Shown here in pieces: positions 52,254 to 61,782 of a DNA stretch of 64,000 nucleotides. A program made the position numbers and the translations under genes. The first letter of the stretch is position 1. Each line of letters starts with the position of its first letter. A model generated the notes under the pieces. That model made no database searches. It saw nothing but the letters and a program-made list of their open reading frames with translations, and was not told the origin of the DNA. The stretch is from Bradyrhizobium viridifuturi (GTDB lineage: Bacteria > Pseudomonadota > Alphaproteobacteria > Rhizobiales > Xanthobacteraceae), in assembly GCF_001238275.1 (NCBI RefSeq), contig NZ_LGTB01000001.1, positions 124,001-188,000 on the forward strand, written 5' to 3'.

Positions 52254-53330
52254 ATGCGGCATGAGCTACGGGCGTTAACCGGGCTGCGAGGGGCTGCCGC
52301 CATGGCCGTTGCTCTCGCTCATTTCAACAATGCCTTTCCCGCCAATGCCGGCGCCGCATTCATGTGGCACAACGCCGTCGACCTGTTTTTTTGCCTCAGC
52401 GGATTCACGCTGTCCTATGTCTACAGCCGCGAGACGTTCCGCTTTTCAGACTATCTGACGGCGCGCATTGCCCGCGTCTATCCGCTTTACGTGGTCTGCC
52501 TAGTCTCCGCCGGCGCGCTCTACGTGTGGCCGCGCCTGGTTGATCCAGTCACCTATCCCGCCGGCCGAGCTGCCCTGGACTTCGCGTTGCAGCTCGCCAT
52601 GCTGAATGCGTGGCCGGTGATCGGTACCGGCATGCACTGGGACGCGCCGGCCTGGTCGCTGTCGGCCGAGTGGTTCTGCTATGTCGTGCTGTTCCCGGTG
52701 CTGTTGTTCCGGAACGCACCGTCCACGGTTGCCACCAGGTTTCTCGGCATCGTGCTTTGCTCCGGCGCCGGCTTTTGGCTGTTCGCTCGCTACTATTTTG
52801 AGGGCAGCATCGGTCTGAGCGTCCCGGAAAACCAGTTGAGCTATTGGGTCCCGCTGGTGCGGGCAACCTGCGGATTCGTGTCGGGCTGGCTCGTGTTCGC
52901 GAGCTTCCAGCGCCGGGACGGGCTTCACGCCGCGTGCACGCGATTTTCCGGCCTGATCTGGTGCGCCGTCGCGCTCATTGTGCTGCTGGCCTATCGTGGC
53001 CTGATCAACCCGCAGATGCCGGTGTTCGTGTGGCCGCTCGTGGTGCTCGCCGGGACCGGCGAGGATTCGCTCAGCTCACGGCTGCTCGGATCGAGGCCGA
53101 TGCACTTTCTCGGCATCATCTCCTATTCGATCTATATGACGCATTTCATCATCCTGACCACGTTCATGATGCGGTTCGGCCCGCTCGACACCTGGTCCCC
53201 GACGATTTTCGGCCTGCTGGCCGGCACGACCGTCGTCGTGTCGATCGGCGCGCATTTCGTGCTCGAGGTGCCGGCGCGCGATGCGATCCGTGGCCTGCGG
53301 CGCTTGCGTCGGGCTCCGGCTAGCACGTGA
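52254..53330 (+). CDS. Acyltransferase-3 family membrane protein, copy 2
   Basis: 358 aa, tandem paralogue of the gene before it: MRHELRALTGLRGAAAMAVA, NAVDLFFCLSGFTLSYVYSR, SAEWFCYVVLFPVLLF, GIISYSIYMTHFIIL, and a shared C-terminus (VPARDAIRGLRRLRRAP). Same order of blocks with no gap, so it arose by duplication. Likely modifies a cell-surface polysaccharide. About 150 bp separates the two. Confidence 0.88.
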   Translation: MRHELRALTGLRGAAAMAVALAHFNNAFPANAGAAFMWHNAVDLFFCLSGFTLSYVYSRETFRFSDYLTARIARVYPLYVVCLVSAGALYVWPRLVDPVTYPAGRAALDFALQLAMLNAWPVIGTGMHWDAPAWSLSAEWFCYVVLFPVLLFRNAPSTVATRFLGIVLCSGAGFWLFARYYFEGSIGLSVPENQLSYWVPLVRATCGFVSGWLVFASFQRRDGLHAACTRFSGLIWCAVALIVLLAYRGLINPQMPVFVWPLVVLAGTGEDSLSSRLLGSRPMHFLGIISYSIYMTHFIILTTFMMRFGPLDTWSPTIFGLLAGTTVVVSIGAHFVLEVPARDAIRGLRRLRRAPAST

Positions 53331-53453
53331 AAAGGCTCGATCGTGCGAGGCTGCGTGGTGACATCGCGACGATCGTCAGACCGCACGATGCTGCGGCGTT
53401 CGGTCAAGACGCTCAGGACTGGCAACAATCCATGGCTGGGTGTGATCCGATCC

Positions 53454-54329
53454 TCACGTCCGCAGCGCACGCCGGAGCTGGCCGGCGAAGTCCCGCGCCA
53501 CCTGGGAGGGCGCTTCGTGCGTGGGGGAGAGGATCGCGACCTGATACTGGATCCTCGGCTTGAACGGACGAACGACAAGGCCCTCGGTGAATGGCTTGCT
53601 CACCACCGGATCGACAATCCCGACGCCACGGCCCTCAGCGACGAGCTGGCACGCGGTCGAGAAGAATTCCGTCTCTGCGACGACGTTCCAGCGTGCGCCG
53701 TATTCGGAGAAGGCCGACGCCAGCTGCTGGTAGATCGGGTCGCCGCGGAACAGCGTCACGAACGGAACGCCGTCGAGGTTATCAGGGGTGATCTGCTTCA
53801 GCTTCGCGAGTGGATGCGCATGCGGCAGCATGCACATGCAGTCATATGAGAACACCTCCATGTGCGAGGTCGGATAGTCGAGCGGCAGTTCGGCGACCGC
53901 GAGATCGAATTGCTGCGTCGAGATCAGCTCGCGGACGGTCGCGGAATTCCGCGTGATGATCTTGATCTGCAGCTCGGGCTTGTTCCTGGCGAACTGCGAC
54001 AGCAGCCGCGGCAGCAGATTGATCGAGATGCTCGGATAGGCGGCGATCGCGAGATGACCGCGCCGGCCGGACCTGATCTCGGCGGCGACGCGGGAGGCGT
54101 TCTCGGCAGCTTCGAGTGCGCGCGCCGCCTCGACATAGAACAGCTTGGCCTCCGGGGTCGGTTGCAGGCGGCCGCCGCGCCGCACGAACAGGTTAAGGCC
54201 CGTCTCGTGCTCGAGGCCCGCGATCATCGTGCTGATCCCGGGCTGCGACATGCCGAGCAGTTCGGCCGCTCTCGTCATGGTGCCGTGGAGCATCAGGGCG
54301 CGGAAGCATTCAAGCTGTCTGAGGCGCAT
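53454..54329 (-). CDS. LysR-family transcriptional regulator
   Basis: 291 aa. N-terminal HTH: MRLRQLECFRALMLHGTMTR then AAELLGMSQPGISTMIAGLE. The effector domain follows (GHLAIAAYPSISINLLPRLL, EGRGVGIVDPVVSKPF). Start ATG 54329 chosen because the HTH begins directly there. Divergent from the DUF1989 gene 104 bp away, so it probably regulates that gene; the intervening region is very AT-rich with short dyads (TATACGAATACGTTATA at 54337-54353). Confidence 0.9.
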   Translation of the reverse strand: MRLRQLECFRALMLHGTMTRAAELLGMSQPGISTMIAGLEHETGLNLFVRRGGRLQPTPEAKLFYVEAARALEAAENASRVAAEIRSGRRGHLAIAAYPSISINLLPRLLSQFARNKPELQIKIITRNSATVRELISTQQFDLAVAELPLDYPTSHMEVFSYDCMCMLPHAHPLAKLKQITPDNLDGVPFVTLFRGDPIYQQLASAFSEYGARWNVVAETEFFSTACQLVAEGRGVGIVDPVVSKPFTEGLVVRPFKPRIQYQVAILSPTHEAPSQVARDFAGQLRRALRT

Positions 54330-54432
54330 GGATCGACTATACGAATACGTTATAATGGACACAATTAATATTATTAGAATTACATGAGCGGCGGTGCTCC
54401 AATTGCGCGACAGAGCCTCGAGGAGACATCAC

Positions 54433-55043
54433 GTGACCGCCGCAACCGCCGACCTGACCCGCGCCCGCCTGATCCCAGCCCGCAACGGCGTGGCGGCCCG
54501 CCTGAAAGCGGGAGAAACCGTCACCGTGGTCAACACCCATGGCAAGCAGGTGGTCGACACCTGGGCCTTCACGCCGGCGACACCGGCGAGTTCATGTCGA
54601 TGGAGCACAGCCGCGCATCGATGCTGCGGCTGATTCCGCGCGTCGGCGATACGCTGACCACCAACCGGCGCCGTGCGATCCTCACCTTCGTCGCCGACAC
54701 GAGCCCAGGCATCCACGACACGCTGATCGCGGCCTGCGATATTCATCGCTATCGTCAGCTCGGCGCCGTCGGCCATCACGACAATTGCACGCACAATCTG
54801 GCGCATGCGCTCGAGACCGTCGGCCTGTCGGCTACCGTGACGCCGACGCCGCTGAACCTGTTCATGAACGTGCCCGTCGCCGACAATGGAGAGTTGGACT
54901 TCAAGCCACCGGTCAGCGAGGCCGGGCAATATGTGGCGCTGCGTGCCGAGATGGACCTGGTCATCGTGTTTTCCGCCTGTCCGCAAGACATGGTGCCGGT
55001 CAACGACATGCGGCCGACAGACGCGCATTTTCTCATCGCCTGA
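54433..55043 (+). CDS. DUF1989 (urea-carboxylase-associated) protein, one-base deletion
   Basis: About 203 aa. GTG start at 54433 with GAGGAG 7 bases upstream: MTAATADLTRARLIPARNGV, then TVVNTHGKQVVDTWAFTP. One base added at 54577 continues GDTGEFMSMEHSRASMLRLI in the frame ending at 55043. HHDNCTHNLAHAL and FMNVPV are family blocks. Members are associated with urea carboxylase and nitrogen compound breakdown; enzymatic activity is unproven. Confidence 0.83.
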
Positions 55044-55066
55044 CGCGGCCGCGTGGAGAACCGATC

Positions 55067-55996
55067 ATGCGCAAACTACCGCCGCTCAATGCCGTCCGCG
55101 CCTTCGAGGCCGCGGCGCGCCACGAAAGCTTCACCGCCGCCGCCAACGAGCTCTGCGTCACGGTCACGGCGATCAGCCACCAGGTCCGGCAACTCGAAGC
55201 GATTCTCGGGCACAAGCTGTTCGAGCGCTCCGGCCGCGCGGTCGTGCTGACCGCCGAGGGCCATGCGGTGTTTCCATTGCTGCGCGACGGCTTCGACCGG
55301 ATGGCGAGCGCGTTTGCCGCGATCCGGCCGCCGGCCGACGGCGATGCGATCACCGTCTCCACCACGCGGGCCTTTGCCGAGCGCTGGCTGATGCCACGGC
55401 TCGTGCGCTTCAATGCGGCATTTCCTCAGCTCGTGGTCCACATCGATGCGACCGAGGAGGTGAGGACACCGGGCACCGAGGGCGTCGATCTGGCGATTCG
55501 CTACGGACGCGTCGACCGCGCCGGCGAGCCGTCGGTGCTGTTCAGCGATCGCTACATTGCGGTTGCGGCAAGCGCGATCTGTCCGCCCGGTGCCCGTCCA
55601 GCCATTGACGACGTCCGTTCGCGCTCGCTGCTGGCGTTCCGCTGGAAGAACGCCGCGCTGGATTCGCCGTCGTGGTCGGCCTGGCTTGCCGGCGCCGATC
55701 ATGATCCCGGCCGCGACTTCCGCATCTCCTGGTACAGCGAGGAGCCGCTGGCATTGCATGCCGCCGAGCGCGGGCTCGGACCGCTGTTGTGCAGCGATGC
55801 GCTGGTGGACGAGCAGTTGCGCGAGGGCACGCTGCGCCGGCTCGACGGACCCGCGCTTGCGGGCTTCGCCTATCGCCTAGTGAATGCGCCGAGCACTGCC
55901 CGGCGCAAATCAGTGACGGCATTCGTCGATTGGCTGCGCACAGAGGCCGCCGCATTTCGCGCAACGCCAGAACAGGTCATGACACGGGCTGCGTGA
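55067..55996 (+). CDS. LysR-family regulator (GcvA-like)
   Basis: 309 aa: MRKLPPLNAVRAFEAAARHE, FTAAANELCVTVTAISHQVR (HTH) and the GcvA-type effector region (TRAFAERWLMPRLVRFNAAF, EGVDLAIRYGRVD, ERGLGPLLCSDALV). GGAG 8 bases upstream. 23 bp after DUF1989, likely co-transcribed. Its 3' end overlaps the convergent deacetylase gene by 20 bp. Confidence 0.9.
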   Translation: MRKLPPLNAVRAFEAAARHESFTAAANELCVTVTAISHQVRQLEAILGHKLFERSGRAVVLTAEGHAVFPLLRDGFDRMASAFAAIRPPADGDAITVSTTRAFAERWLMPRLVRFNAAFPQLVVHIDATEEVRTPGTEGVDLAIRYGRVDRAGEPSVLFSDRYIAVAASAICPPGARPAIDDVRSRSLLAFRWKNAALDSPSWSAWLAGADHDPGRDFRISWYSEEPLALHAAERGLGPLLCSDALVDEQLREGTLRRLDGPALAGFAYRLVNAPSTARRKSVTAFVDWLRTEAAAFRATPEQVMTRAA

Positions 55997-56861
55997 AATA
56001 GGGCAGGCTCTCGACGCGGACCTGGTAGGCGCCTGCCTTGACCAGGCTGTCGAGATGCGCGGCGATGTCCTCGAGCGATGCGAACCAGACCTTGCGCTCG
56101 GCAACGATCCGCTCGAGCCAGCACTCCACTACGCGCCAGCGGGCAAGCCGGCCGGTCAGGAACGGGTGCCAGATCCCCATCCAGAATCCACCGGCCTCAT
56201 AGGCGGCCTCGAACTCCTCGAAGGAGGCGGCCAGCCCTTCGCTCGGCGATTTGACCGGCATCATGTAGCCGATCTCCGCGTAGTGGGCGAAAGGCGGCCA
56301 ATCGTCCGATCCCCAGTGCGGCGGCATCTCGTAGAGCGAGCCGCGTGCGGTGCGCATCTGATACGGGATGTCGTCGGCCATCAGCGACGAATCATAGACA
56401 AAGCCATGCTCGATCAGCAGATCGATCGTGGCCTGGTTGGCGTTGTAGACCGGCGCGCGGTAGCCGCGCGGCTTGCGTCCGGTCATCGCGACATGAATGG
56501 CGAGGGCGCGTTCGAAGGCCTCGCGCTGCTGCGCCGAGGAAATCTCCGTCGGGTCCTCATGGATGTAGCCGTGATGGCCGATCTCGTGGCCACCCCTGAG
56601 GATCGCCTCGACCGCATCCGGGTAGCGCTGCATGGTCCAGGCCGGCATGAAGAACGACTGCTTGAGTCCTAGGCGGCGATAGGTCTCGAGGATGCGCGGC
56701 ACGCCGACGGTCGGCCCGTATCGTCCCATCGTGATCGGATAGAGCCGGTCGAAGGAATCCTTCGGCCGCGCGATGTGAATGAGGCTGTCGGCGTCGACGT
56801 CGAAGGTGATCGCGCAGGCGCAGCGTGCACCGTTCGGCCAGGGGATGGGATTGCGTATCAT
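55977..56861 (-). CDS. Polysaccharide deacetylase-family hydrolase
   Basis: 294 aa: NodB-like fold. ITFDVDADS has the first acidic ligands, GHEIGHHGYIHEDP the His pair of the metal site, and KPRGYRAPVYN the substrate-pocket Arg. Members act on peptidoglycan, chitin-like sugars or cyclic amides (allantoinase PuuE-like). Neighbouring DUF1989, NCS1 permease and amidohydrolase genes make a nitrogen-ring substrate plausible. No signal peptide, so probably cytosolic. Confidence 0.85.
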   Translation of the reverse strand: MIRNPIPWPNGARCACAITFDVDADSLIHIARPKDSFDRLYPITMGRYGPTVGVPRILETYRRLGLKQSFFMPAWTMQRYPDAVEAILRGGHEIGHHGYIHEDPTEISSAQQREAFERALAIHVAMTGRKPRGYRAPVYNANQATIDLLIEHGFVYDSSLMADDIPYQMRTARGSLYEMPPHWGSDDWPPFAHYAEIGYMMPVKSPSEGLAASFEEFEAAYEAGGFWMGIWHPFLTGRLARWRVVECWLERIVAERKVWFASLEDIAAHLDSLVKAGAYQVRVESLPYFTQPVS

Positions 56862-56897
56862 CGGTTCATCCTCGCACAGCCGGCGGACAACGGCGCA

Positions 56898-57569
56898 TCA
56901 TTCCGCCGCGACATTAACAGTCTCGTCGATTCCAAGACACTGCCGGACCAGCACCGGGATTGCCGCAAAGGCGTCGGCGACCGACCGGCGGTGGCGCTCA
57001 TCGTTGAATTCCTGATAATCGACGGCGATCAGATGGCTCTCCTGCACCCCGAGATAATGGGCGCAGGTGAAGATATGGGTTTCCAGATGGTTCATGGTCT
57101 CCCGCACCCCGCCGGGGCCGAAACCGAATTCGCCGCGCGAGCTCAGCACCACCAGCGTCTTGCCGCGCATGATCGGCTCGAGCGGAAAGTCGCCGCGCGC
57201 GAGATCGAAGCTGAAGGTCTTGTCGATCCGGATCACCTTGTCGAACCATGACTTCAGCGCCGCCGGCATGCCGTAATTGTGCATCGGCGCCCCGATCACG
57301 ATCACGTTGGTGCGTTCAAGTTCAGCGATCAACTCGTCGGAGAGGCGAAGCTCGTCGCGCTGCTCGGCGGTGCGGTCGGCGGGCGCGGTGAAGGCCGCGG
57401 CGACCCATGCCTCCGTGATGAGCGGCGGCGGATCGCGGCCGACGTCGCGCGAGATGATCGTGGCGCCTGGCTCGTGCGTGAGCCAGTGCTCGACAAACGA
57501 TTTGGAGAGCTTTCGGCTGACCGAGCGGTCGCCGCGCGGGCTGGCATCGATATGCAGAAGGGTCGTCAT
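56898..57569 (-). CDS. azoR: FMN-dependent NADH-azoreductase
   Basis: 223 aa flavoprotein of the flavodoxin-like fold: MTTLLHIDASPRGDRSVSRK (FMN phosphate loop), VIGAPMHNYGMPAALKSWFD (family block), RGEFGFGPGGVRETMNHLET. Reduces azo and quinone compounds with NADH. Start at 57569 as the fold begins there; the frame is open upstream. 36 bp downstream of it lies the deacetylase gene on the same strand, so they form an operon. Confidence 0.9.
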   Translation of the reverse strand: MTTLLHIDASPRGDRSVSRKLSKSFVEHWLTHEPGATIISRDVGRDPPPLITEAWVAAAFTAPADRTAEQRDELRLSDELIAELERTNVIVIGAPMHNYGMPAALKSWFDKVIRIDKTFSFDLARGDFPLEPIMRGKTLVVLSSRGEFGFGPGGVRETMNHLETHIFTCAHYLGVQESHLIAVDYQEFNDERHRRSVADAFAAIPVLVRQCLGIDETVNVAAE

Positions 57570-57867
57570 TCCTGGCCTCGGCTGATTGGGGCAACGCGTC
57601 GAACTCAGAATGACCGAGTACGGCCTGCGGCGTGATTGACGAATCCGGCAGGCGAGTTGAGAAAATCTCAACAGTGAAGCGGCGCGCCGTTTTTGGCGCG
57701 GTGTGCGGGCTTCGTCGCAGCCTGATTTGTCCATATCCGCAATGCAGGCTTCACTCTCGATATGGTCTCAACCCGGCTTGAGGAATTCTCATTATCGTCT
57801 CATCGCCGCCTGCTGCTCAGATGCCCCATCCCGGCCCAAACCAATGCGCCGGACAAACGGGGGAAAC

Positions 57868-59328
57868 ATGTTGCTCAAGCAGACACAGCTTCCGGCGCAG
57901 GATGAAGCCGGCTTCGATGCCCACGGAATTGAGCCGGTGCCGGCGGCGCACCGCACGTCGTCACCATCAGATCAGTTCTGGATCTGGACCGGCGCAAATA
58001 TTGCGCCGATCAACTGGGTGCTGGGCGCGCTCGGCATCCAGCTCGGCCTGAGCCTGCTGCAAACGCTTGCCGTCATCGTCGTCGGCAATCTGTTCGGCGC
58101 GGCGCTGTTTGCCGCCTTCTGCCTGATGGGACACCGCACCGGCGTGCCGCAGATGGTGCTCGGCCGGCTCGCGTTCGGCCGGCGGGGCGCCTATCTGCCG
58201 GCGCTCGCACAGGTGCTGATGCCGATGGGATGGGTCGCGATCAACACCTGGATCGTGCTCGACCTCTGCATGGCCGCGCTCGAGCGGATGGGAATCGGTG
58301 GTGGCGTCGAGCTCAAATACGCGATCGCGGTGCTGGTGATGCTGTTCCAGGTCGGCATCGCGGCCTGGGGCTTCAATGCCATCAAGGTGTTTGAGCGCTA
58401 CACCATGCCGGTCATCCTGCTGATCATGGCCGTCATGACCGCGCTGGCTTTCCTGCGCGTCGACATCAAATGGCAGTCCGCTGCCGTGACCGGCATGCCG
58501 GCGTTCGCCGCGGCGACGCAGCTGATGACCGCGATCGGCATCGGCTGGGGCATTTCGTGGCTTACCTACGCGTCCGACTATACACGCTTCGCCAGGCCCT
58601 CGCTTGGCGCCGCCAAGGTGTTCCGGGCGACATTTCTCGGCATGTTCGTCCCGACGGTCTGGCTCGCTTTCCTGGGCGCGGCGATCGCGTCCGCCGGCGC
58701 CGGCTCCGACCCGTCGAAGCTGATCATCGCGGCATTCGGCACCATGGCGTTGCCGGTGCTGCTGGTGCTGCTCCATGGCCCGATCGCAACCAACATCGTC
58801 GTGATCTATTCGGCGGCGCTGTCGTCGCTCGCGCTCGATCTGCGGCGGCCGCGCTGGGTGATCTCGGTGGTCTCAGGCCTGATCGCTTCCGCGATCCTCT
58901 ACGCGTTCCTGCAATCAGGCGACTTTGCCCATGCCTTCGACAACTTCATGGTCGCCCTGATCGTCTGGATCAGCCCATGGGCCGGGGTCACGCTCGCCGA
59001 TTTCTACCTCGTGCGACGCGGCCGGATCGACGTCGCGTCGCTCTACGAGGAGCCGGGCAGGGGTCGTGATTTCAACTGGGCCGGGCTGATCGCCTTTGCC
59101 GCAGGCTTCGTCGCGGCGTGGGCGTTCCAGATGGGCACGATCAAGGCGATGCAAGGTCCCCTGGCGCTCGCCACCGGCGGGGTCGATTTGTCGTGGCTCA
59201 CGGGGATCTGCGTGGCAGCGCTGAGTTATCTGGCGCTGCATCGGCGATTTGGACGTCCGCTGGCGCGGTGCGTCCCATTGCCGCCCGCAGACGCGGCATC
59301 GATCGAGCCCGCGCCCACATCGACCTGA
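57868..59328 (+). CDS. NCS1-family (purine-cytosine type) permease
   Basis: 486 aa with twelve transmembrane helices. GIEPVPAAHRTSSPSDQFWI, TGANIAPINWVLGALGIQLG (the NCS1 signature), GHRTGVPQMVLGRLAFGRRG, GISWLTYASDYTRF and ISPWAGVTLADFYLVRRGRI are family blocks of the CodB/purine-cytosine group. Imports nucleobases or related ring compounds. GGGGGA precedes the ATG. Divergent from azoR. The 298-bp gap before it (57570-57867) has no gene and should carry both promoters. Confidence 0.92.
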   Translation: MLLKQTQLPAQDEAGFDAHGIEPVPAAHRTSSPSDQFWIWTGANIAPINWVLGALGIQLGLSLLQTLAVIVVGNLFGAALFAAFCLMGHRTGVPQMVLGRLAFGRRGAYLPALAQVLMPMGWVAINTWIVLDLCMAALERMGIGGGVELKYAIAVLVMLFQVGIAAWGFNAIKVFERYTMPVILLIMAVMTALAFLRVDIKWQSAAVTGMPAFAAATQLMTAIGIGWGISWLTYASDYTRFARPSLGAAKVFRATFLGMFVPTVWLAFLGAAIASAGAGSDPSKLIIAAFGTMALPVLLVLLHGPIATNIVVIYSAALSSLALDLRRPRWVISVVSGLIASAILYAFLQSGDFAHAFDNFMVALIVWISPWAGVTLADFYLVRRGRIDVASLYEEPGRGRDFNWAGLIAFAAGFVAAWAFQMGTIKAMQGPLALATGGVDLSWLTGICVAALSYLALHRRFGRPLARCVPLPPADAASIEPAPTST

Positions 59329-59350
59329 TGGGAACACGCGCTGTGCCGGT

Positions 59351-60280
59351 TCACGCCATCCGCCCGAACAGCTCTACCAGCGTCTCGCGCAGCCAGCGCT
59401 GCGCGGGCACGGTGTCGTTGCGCTGATGCCAGAACAGGCTGACGATGCGCGGCGGCGCCGGCAGCGGCACCGGCACGGCGTGGAGATGCGGTGCCTGGCG
59501 GGACTGCGCGCTGAGATCGCGCGGCAGCACGGCGATCAGATCGGACTGGCGGACGATCTCGTAGGCGGCGTTGTAGTGATTGACGATGGCGACAAGGTTG
59601 CGCGACAGCCCGCGCGAGGCGAGGAACTGGTCATAGGTCGGTGCCGTCCGGCCGGCGAGGCTCACATCGACGTGCTTGGCGTTGAGGAAGCTGCGGACGT
59701 TCAGCCGGTTCCGGTTCGCAAGCGGGTGATCGCGCCGCATGAAGCAGGCATAGTCGACCGTCCACAGCGAACGCGAACGGATCAGTCCCGGATGCTGGGC
59801 CTCGTTGACATAGACGCTCAGCACGCAATCGACCCGGTTGTCCTCGAGCTGGTCGGCGATCCCGATGATGGTGTTCGGCGCGGTGCGCAGGCGCGCGGTC
59901 GGCGCCATCTCGGCAAAGCGGTTCAACAGAGCCGGCGTCACCAGCGACGCCACATAGTCCGACATCGACAGGCTGAACTCGGTCTGCGCGCTGCGTGAAT
60001 CGAACACCTTCTCGTCGAGCGCGCCGCGGATGCTTTCCAGGGCGCCGCCGATCGGATCCCACAATGCCACGGCCCGCTGGGTCGGGCGGATTCCGGTGCC
60101 GGATCGGACGAACAGGGGATCGCCGAGCGCGTCGCGCAGCCTCGCGAGCGCGTTGCTGACCGCGGGCTGGGTCATCGTCAGCGCGCTCGCTGCGCGGGTG
60201 ACGCTGCCCTCGGTCATCAGCGCCTCGAAGACTTTGAGCAGGTTGAGGTCGAGCGTGCGGAAGGACACGGCAATATTCAC
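59351..60280 (-). CDS. LysR-family regulator (NodD-like domain order)
   Basis: 309 aa: MNIAVSFRTLDLNLLKVFEA, SVTRAASALTMTQPAVSNAL (HTH) and GDPLFVRSGTGIRPTQRA are typical of the NodD/PbcR subgroup. Effector domain with SLSMSDYVASLVTPALLNRF. Divergent from the MFS gene with a 115-bp AT-rich gap containing a large dyad, so it is the likely regulator of the transporter and amidohydrolase. Confidence 0.92.
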   Translation of the reverse strand: MNIAVSFRTLDLNLLKVFEALMTEGSVTRAASALTMTQPAVSNALARLRDALGDPLFVRSGTGIRPTQRAVALWDPIGGALESIRGALDEKVFDSRSAQTEFSLSMSDYVASLVTPALLNRFAEMAPTARLRTAPNTIIGIADQLEDNRVDCVLSVYVNEAQHPGLIRSRSLWTVDYACFMRRDHPLANRNRLNVRSFLNAKHVDVSLAGRTAPTYDQFLASRGLSRNLVAIVNHYNAAYEIVRQSDLIAVLPRDLSAQSRQAPHLHAVPVPLPAPPRIVSLFWHQRNDTVPAQRWLRETLVELFGRMA

Positions 60281-60293
60281 AGTGGTGATGTAC

Positions 60294-60336
60294 TAGATAA
60301 CGATTATAAATTATTCCCATAATATCGATTTGTCTA
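60294..60336. promoter_or_regulatory. Candidate LysR operator dyad
   Basis: TAGA (60294) and TCTA (60333) enclose CGATTATAA and CATAATATCG in mirror order, an AT-rich interrupted dyad between divergent LysR and MFS genes. LysR-type proteins bind such sites (T-N11-A core). Confidence 0.5.
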
Positions 60337-60395
60337 TCATTCCCCTGACCGACCCCGTGGCGTGTGCCGACCGCGGGGCGGAGGGGGGCTATTTC

Positions 60396-61751
60396 ATGTC
60401 GATGATCTCGGCGCGCATCGAGCGCCTGCCGTTCGCGCGTTTCCATGTGCACCTGCTGCTGATGGGCGGCCTCGGCTATCTGTTCGACGCGATGGATGCC
60501 GCGGTGCTGGCGTTCATCCTGCCGGTGCTGCGCACCGCCTGGAACCTGACCAATGTCGAGACCGGCGTGCTCGGCAGCAGCACCTTCGTCGGTTATCTGT
60601 TTGGCGCGCTGCTGGCGGGGATGCTCGGCGACCTGATCGGCCGCCGCGCGGTGATGATGTCGGCGCTGGCGCTCTACAGCGTGGCCTCGCTGGTCAGCGC
60701 GGCGGTCGACAGCTGGCCGGCGTTCTTCGCCGCCCGCGTGGTCGCCGGCATGGGCACCGGTGCGGAGAGCGCGATCATCGCGCCATACCTCGCGGAATTC
60801 GTGGCGCGGCGTTACCGCGGCGCCTTCACCGGCGCACTTGCCGGCTTCTTCTCCTTCGGTTTCGTCGCCGCCGCCTTGCTCGGCTATTTCATCGTGCCGG
60901 CCTACGAGAACGGCTGGCGCATCGTGCTCGTCATCACCGCGGTGCCGGTGGTGATGCTGCTGTGGTGGCGGAGGTCGCTGCCGGAATCGCCGCGCTGGCT
61001 GGAAAGCCGCGGCCGGGCGAACGAGGCCGAAGCGGTGCTCGACAAGATCGAGGCGAGCTTCGCGCGCCAGGGCCGGGTGCTGCCGGCTCCGGTCTCCGAG
61101 CCCGCGCTGCCCGCCGTATCGTCTGGAACGCTGCTGAGCAATTTTGCGGCGCTGCTGGCCGGCCGCCAGGCCCGCATCACCACCATGACCTGGATCATGT
61201 GGCTGTCGATCACGTTCAGCTACTATTCGTTCTTCGTCTGGATTCCGGGCCTCCTGGTGCAGAACGGCATGAGCATCACCAAGAGCTTCGGTTATTCGCT
61301 CGCGATGTACTGCGCGCAGGTGCCGGGCTATTTCACCGCCGCCTTCTTCAATGAACGGATCGGACGGCAGGCGACGATCGCGACCTACATGCTGCTCGGC
61401 GGCGTCAGCGCGCTCGGGCTCGCCTTTGCCAAGAGCGACGGCGAGATCATGACGGCCGGTCTGCTGCTGTCGTTCTTCATGAACGGCACCTATGCGGGGG
61501 TCTATGCCTACACGGCCGAAGTGTTCCCGACATCGATCCGCACCACAGGGGCGGGGCTCGCATCCGCGATCGGCCGCATCGGCGCGATCGCAGCGCCTAT
61601 CCTGGTCGGCTACCTCTACCCGAATTTCGGCTTTGCCGGCGTGTTCGGCGTCACCACATCGGTCCTCCTGATCGGCGCGCTCACCGTCGTGCTGATGGGC
61701 GTGCCGACGCGCGGCCGATCATTGGAAGAAATTGCAAGCAAGACCGCGTGA
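60396..61751 (+). CDS. MFS transporter, metabolite:H+ symporter type
   Basis: 451 aa, twelve helices. GYLFDAMDAAVLAFILPVLR (TM1 signature of the aromatic-acid/sugar symporter group), GMLGDLIGRRAVMM (loop 2-3), RVVAGMGTGAESAIIAPYLA, PESPRWLESRGR and AEVFPTSIRTTGAGLASAIG are clear. Start ATG 60396 with GGAGGGG upstream. Operon with the following amidohydrolase (31 bp); probably imports its substrate. Confidence 0.92.
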   Translation: MSMISARIERLPFARFHVHLLLMGGLGYLFDAMDAAVLAFILPVLRTAWNLTNVETGVLGSSTFVGYLFGALLAGMLGDLIGRRAVMMSALALYSVASLVSAAVDSWPAFFAARVVAGMGTGAESAIIAPYLAEFVARRYRGAFTGALAGFFSFGFVAAALLGYFIVPAYENGWRIVLVITAVPVVMLLWWRRSLPESPRWLESRGRANEAEAVLDKIEASFARQGRVLPAPVSEPALPAVSSGTLLSNFAALLAGRQARITTMTWIMWLSITFSYYSFFVWIPGLLVQNGMSITKSFGYSLAMYCAQVPGYFTAAFFNERIGRQATIATYMLLGGVSALGLAFAKSDGEIMTAGLLLSFFMNGTYAGVYAYTAEVFPTSIRTTGAGLASAIGRIGAIAAPILVGYLYPNFGFAGVFGVTTSVLLIGALTVVLMGVPTRGRSLEEIASKTA

Positions 61752-61782
61752 CCACGGCGGCGTCCTGACAGGAGATCCAATC

